5,050 nucleotides of DNA from Eubacteriales bacterium (GTDB taxonomy: Bacteria; Bacillota; Clostridia; Oscillospirales; CAG-272): NCBI GenBank assembly GCA_028709565.1, contig JAQVWU010000245.1:1-5050 (forward strand), written 5' to 3'. The position numbers and the translations under genes are program-made. This document shows positions 4,568 through 5,050 of this stretch, one piece after another; within the stretch, counting starts at the first letter, position 1, and the number at the start of each line of letters is the position of its first letter. The notes under the pieces are model-generated. The model had not been told where the DNA came from and ran no database searches. It saw only the letters and a program-made list of their open reading frames with translations.

Positions 4568-5050
4568 ATGGTATACAAAATAGAAGTCTTTGAATCGCCC
4601 GGATAACGCTGATAATAGAGGGTGAATATTCTGCCGTCGGACAGTTCAACCGATGCCGGATAACCGAGGTCGCCGCCGTCGGCATTGTCGTCAAGGTTAT
4701 ATTCATCTTCCCATGTTTCACCGTTGTCGTAGCTCACAATTGCGCGCTCGCCGAAGGGCGCTTCGCGTCTTCCGAAGGAGCAGATAACCGCGCCGCTGGA
4801 ATGCAGCATGAGATGAGGCGGAGAACCGCTCACATCAAGACTCTTCGGCATTGACCAGGTCTTTCCGCAGTCATCGGAAAATACCGTGAACATGGTAAAA
4901 CCGTGATAACTGGGCGCGCCCTGAGCGCGGATAGCCCCGAGCAACCGTCCGTCAGGCAGCTCGAGTACGTGCGGTTCATGGAAATTGCCAAGATTATAAC
5001 CGCCGGGAACGGCTATTTCGGAAAGGCGTTCCCAGGTATATCCGTCGCGG
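4552..5050 (-). CDS. Sialidase-like BNR/Asp-box protein, C-terminal part
   Basis: The frame is open from the right edge to TAA at 4554-4552, showing the last 165 residues. Three Asp-box motifs of a beta-propeller are visible: a cut one at the edge (RDGYTW, visible residues 1-6), SDDCGKTW (58-65) and SYDNGETW (106-113). Between them are 'FHEPHVLELPDGRLLGAIR' and 'DLGYPASVELSDGRIFTLYY', the blade strands typical of the BNR_2 sialidase/neuraminidase superfamily. The family includes exo-sialidases that release terminal sugars from glycans, but many members have other or unknown substrates, and the catalytic N-terminal half is outside the window. Whether it is secreted cannot be seen. It is the upstream gene of an operon with the 776-residue lipoprotein. 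No internal start is assigned, because the conserved sequence continues to the edge. Confidence 0.85.
   Translation of the reverse strand, partial: RDGYTWERLSEIAVPGGYNLGNFHEPHVLELPDGRLLGAIRAQGAPSYHGFTMFTVFSDDCGKTWSMPKSLDVSGSPPHLMLHSSGAVICSFGRREAPFGERAIVSYDNGETWEDEYNLDDNADGGDLGYPASVELSDGRIFTLYYQRYPGDSKTSILYTIWKLK

Noticed and set aside
4379..4606. 75-codon plus-strand frame over the lipobox hairpin
   Set aside because: Antisense to the signal peptide region with no ribosome site. Its coding look comes from the inverted repeat.
4552..4944. Taking the TTG at 4944-4942 as the start of the sialidase-like gene
   Set aside because: The conserved frame continues upstream to the window edge, including 'GNFHEPHVLELPDG' and another Asp-box end, so this TTG is an internal leucine codon.

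Overview
The window looks like chromosomal DNA of an uncultured, carbohydrate-degrading Clostridia (Bacillota) member, of the Oscillospirales/Christensenellales kind found in guts or digesters. The grounds are AT-rich intergenic DNA with consensus TTGACa/TATAAT promoters, AGGAGG-type ribosome sites, a lipoprotein glycosidase, and a secreted protein ending in a hydrophobic anchor plus a KKKK tail. This taxonomic guess is inference from style; no rRNA or marker gene is present.

Layout. Positions 1-285 are AT-rich. They hold a possible divergent gene start at the extreme left edge (minus strand) and a strong plus-strand promoter whose -10 sits at the centre of a perfect 31-bp palindrome. Positions 286-1170 (+) encode a secreted, probably membrane-anchored protein with a CBM-like beta-sandwich, followed by a clear rho-independent terminator. 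Positions 1272-2150 (+) carry a promoter and a phage replisome-organiser gene (lambda O N-terminal type). Its reading frame is broken near the 3' end by a 5-bp tandem duplication (TGACG x2). The middle of this gene contains 24-bp-period repeats followed by an A-rich stretch, which resembles the intragenic origin of lambdoid phages. The expected next replication gene survives at most as a start codon with a good ribosome site (2147), so this is probably a remnant of a prophage or other mobile element.

Positions 2212-5050 are a convergent minus-strand operon for glycan breakdown. A sialidase-like Asp-box protein, cut by the right edge, is followed 9 nt later by a 776-residue lipoprotein. That lipoprotein combines a CBM4/9-like module, a DUF5060-like sandwich, a DUF4038/apiosidase-like TIM barrel and a C-terminal beta domain. 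Two DNA oddities mark its 5' end: a 17-bp direct repeat spanning the intercistronic junction, and a perfect 17-bp inverted repeat centred on the lipobox cysteine codon.

The surface CBM protein and the lipoprotein/sialidase operon fit one theme, binding and hydrolysing complex glycans outside the cell. The replication remnant between them looks like an insertion. I see no complete new system. The most checkable novelties are the putative intragenic origin, the TGACG frameshift, the promoter palindrome and the lipobox hairpin.
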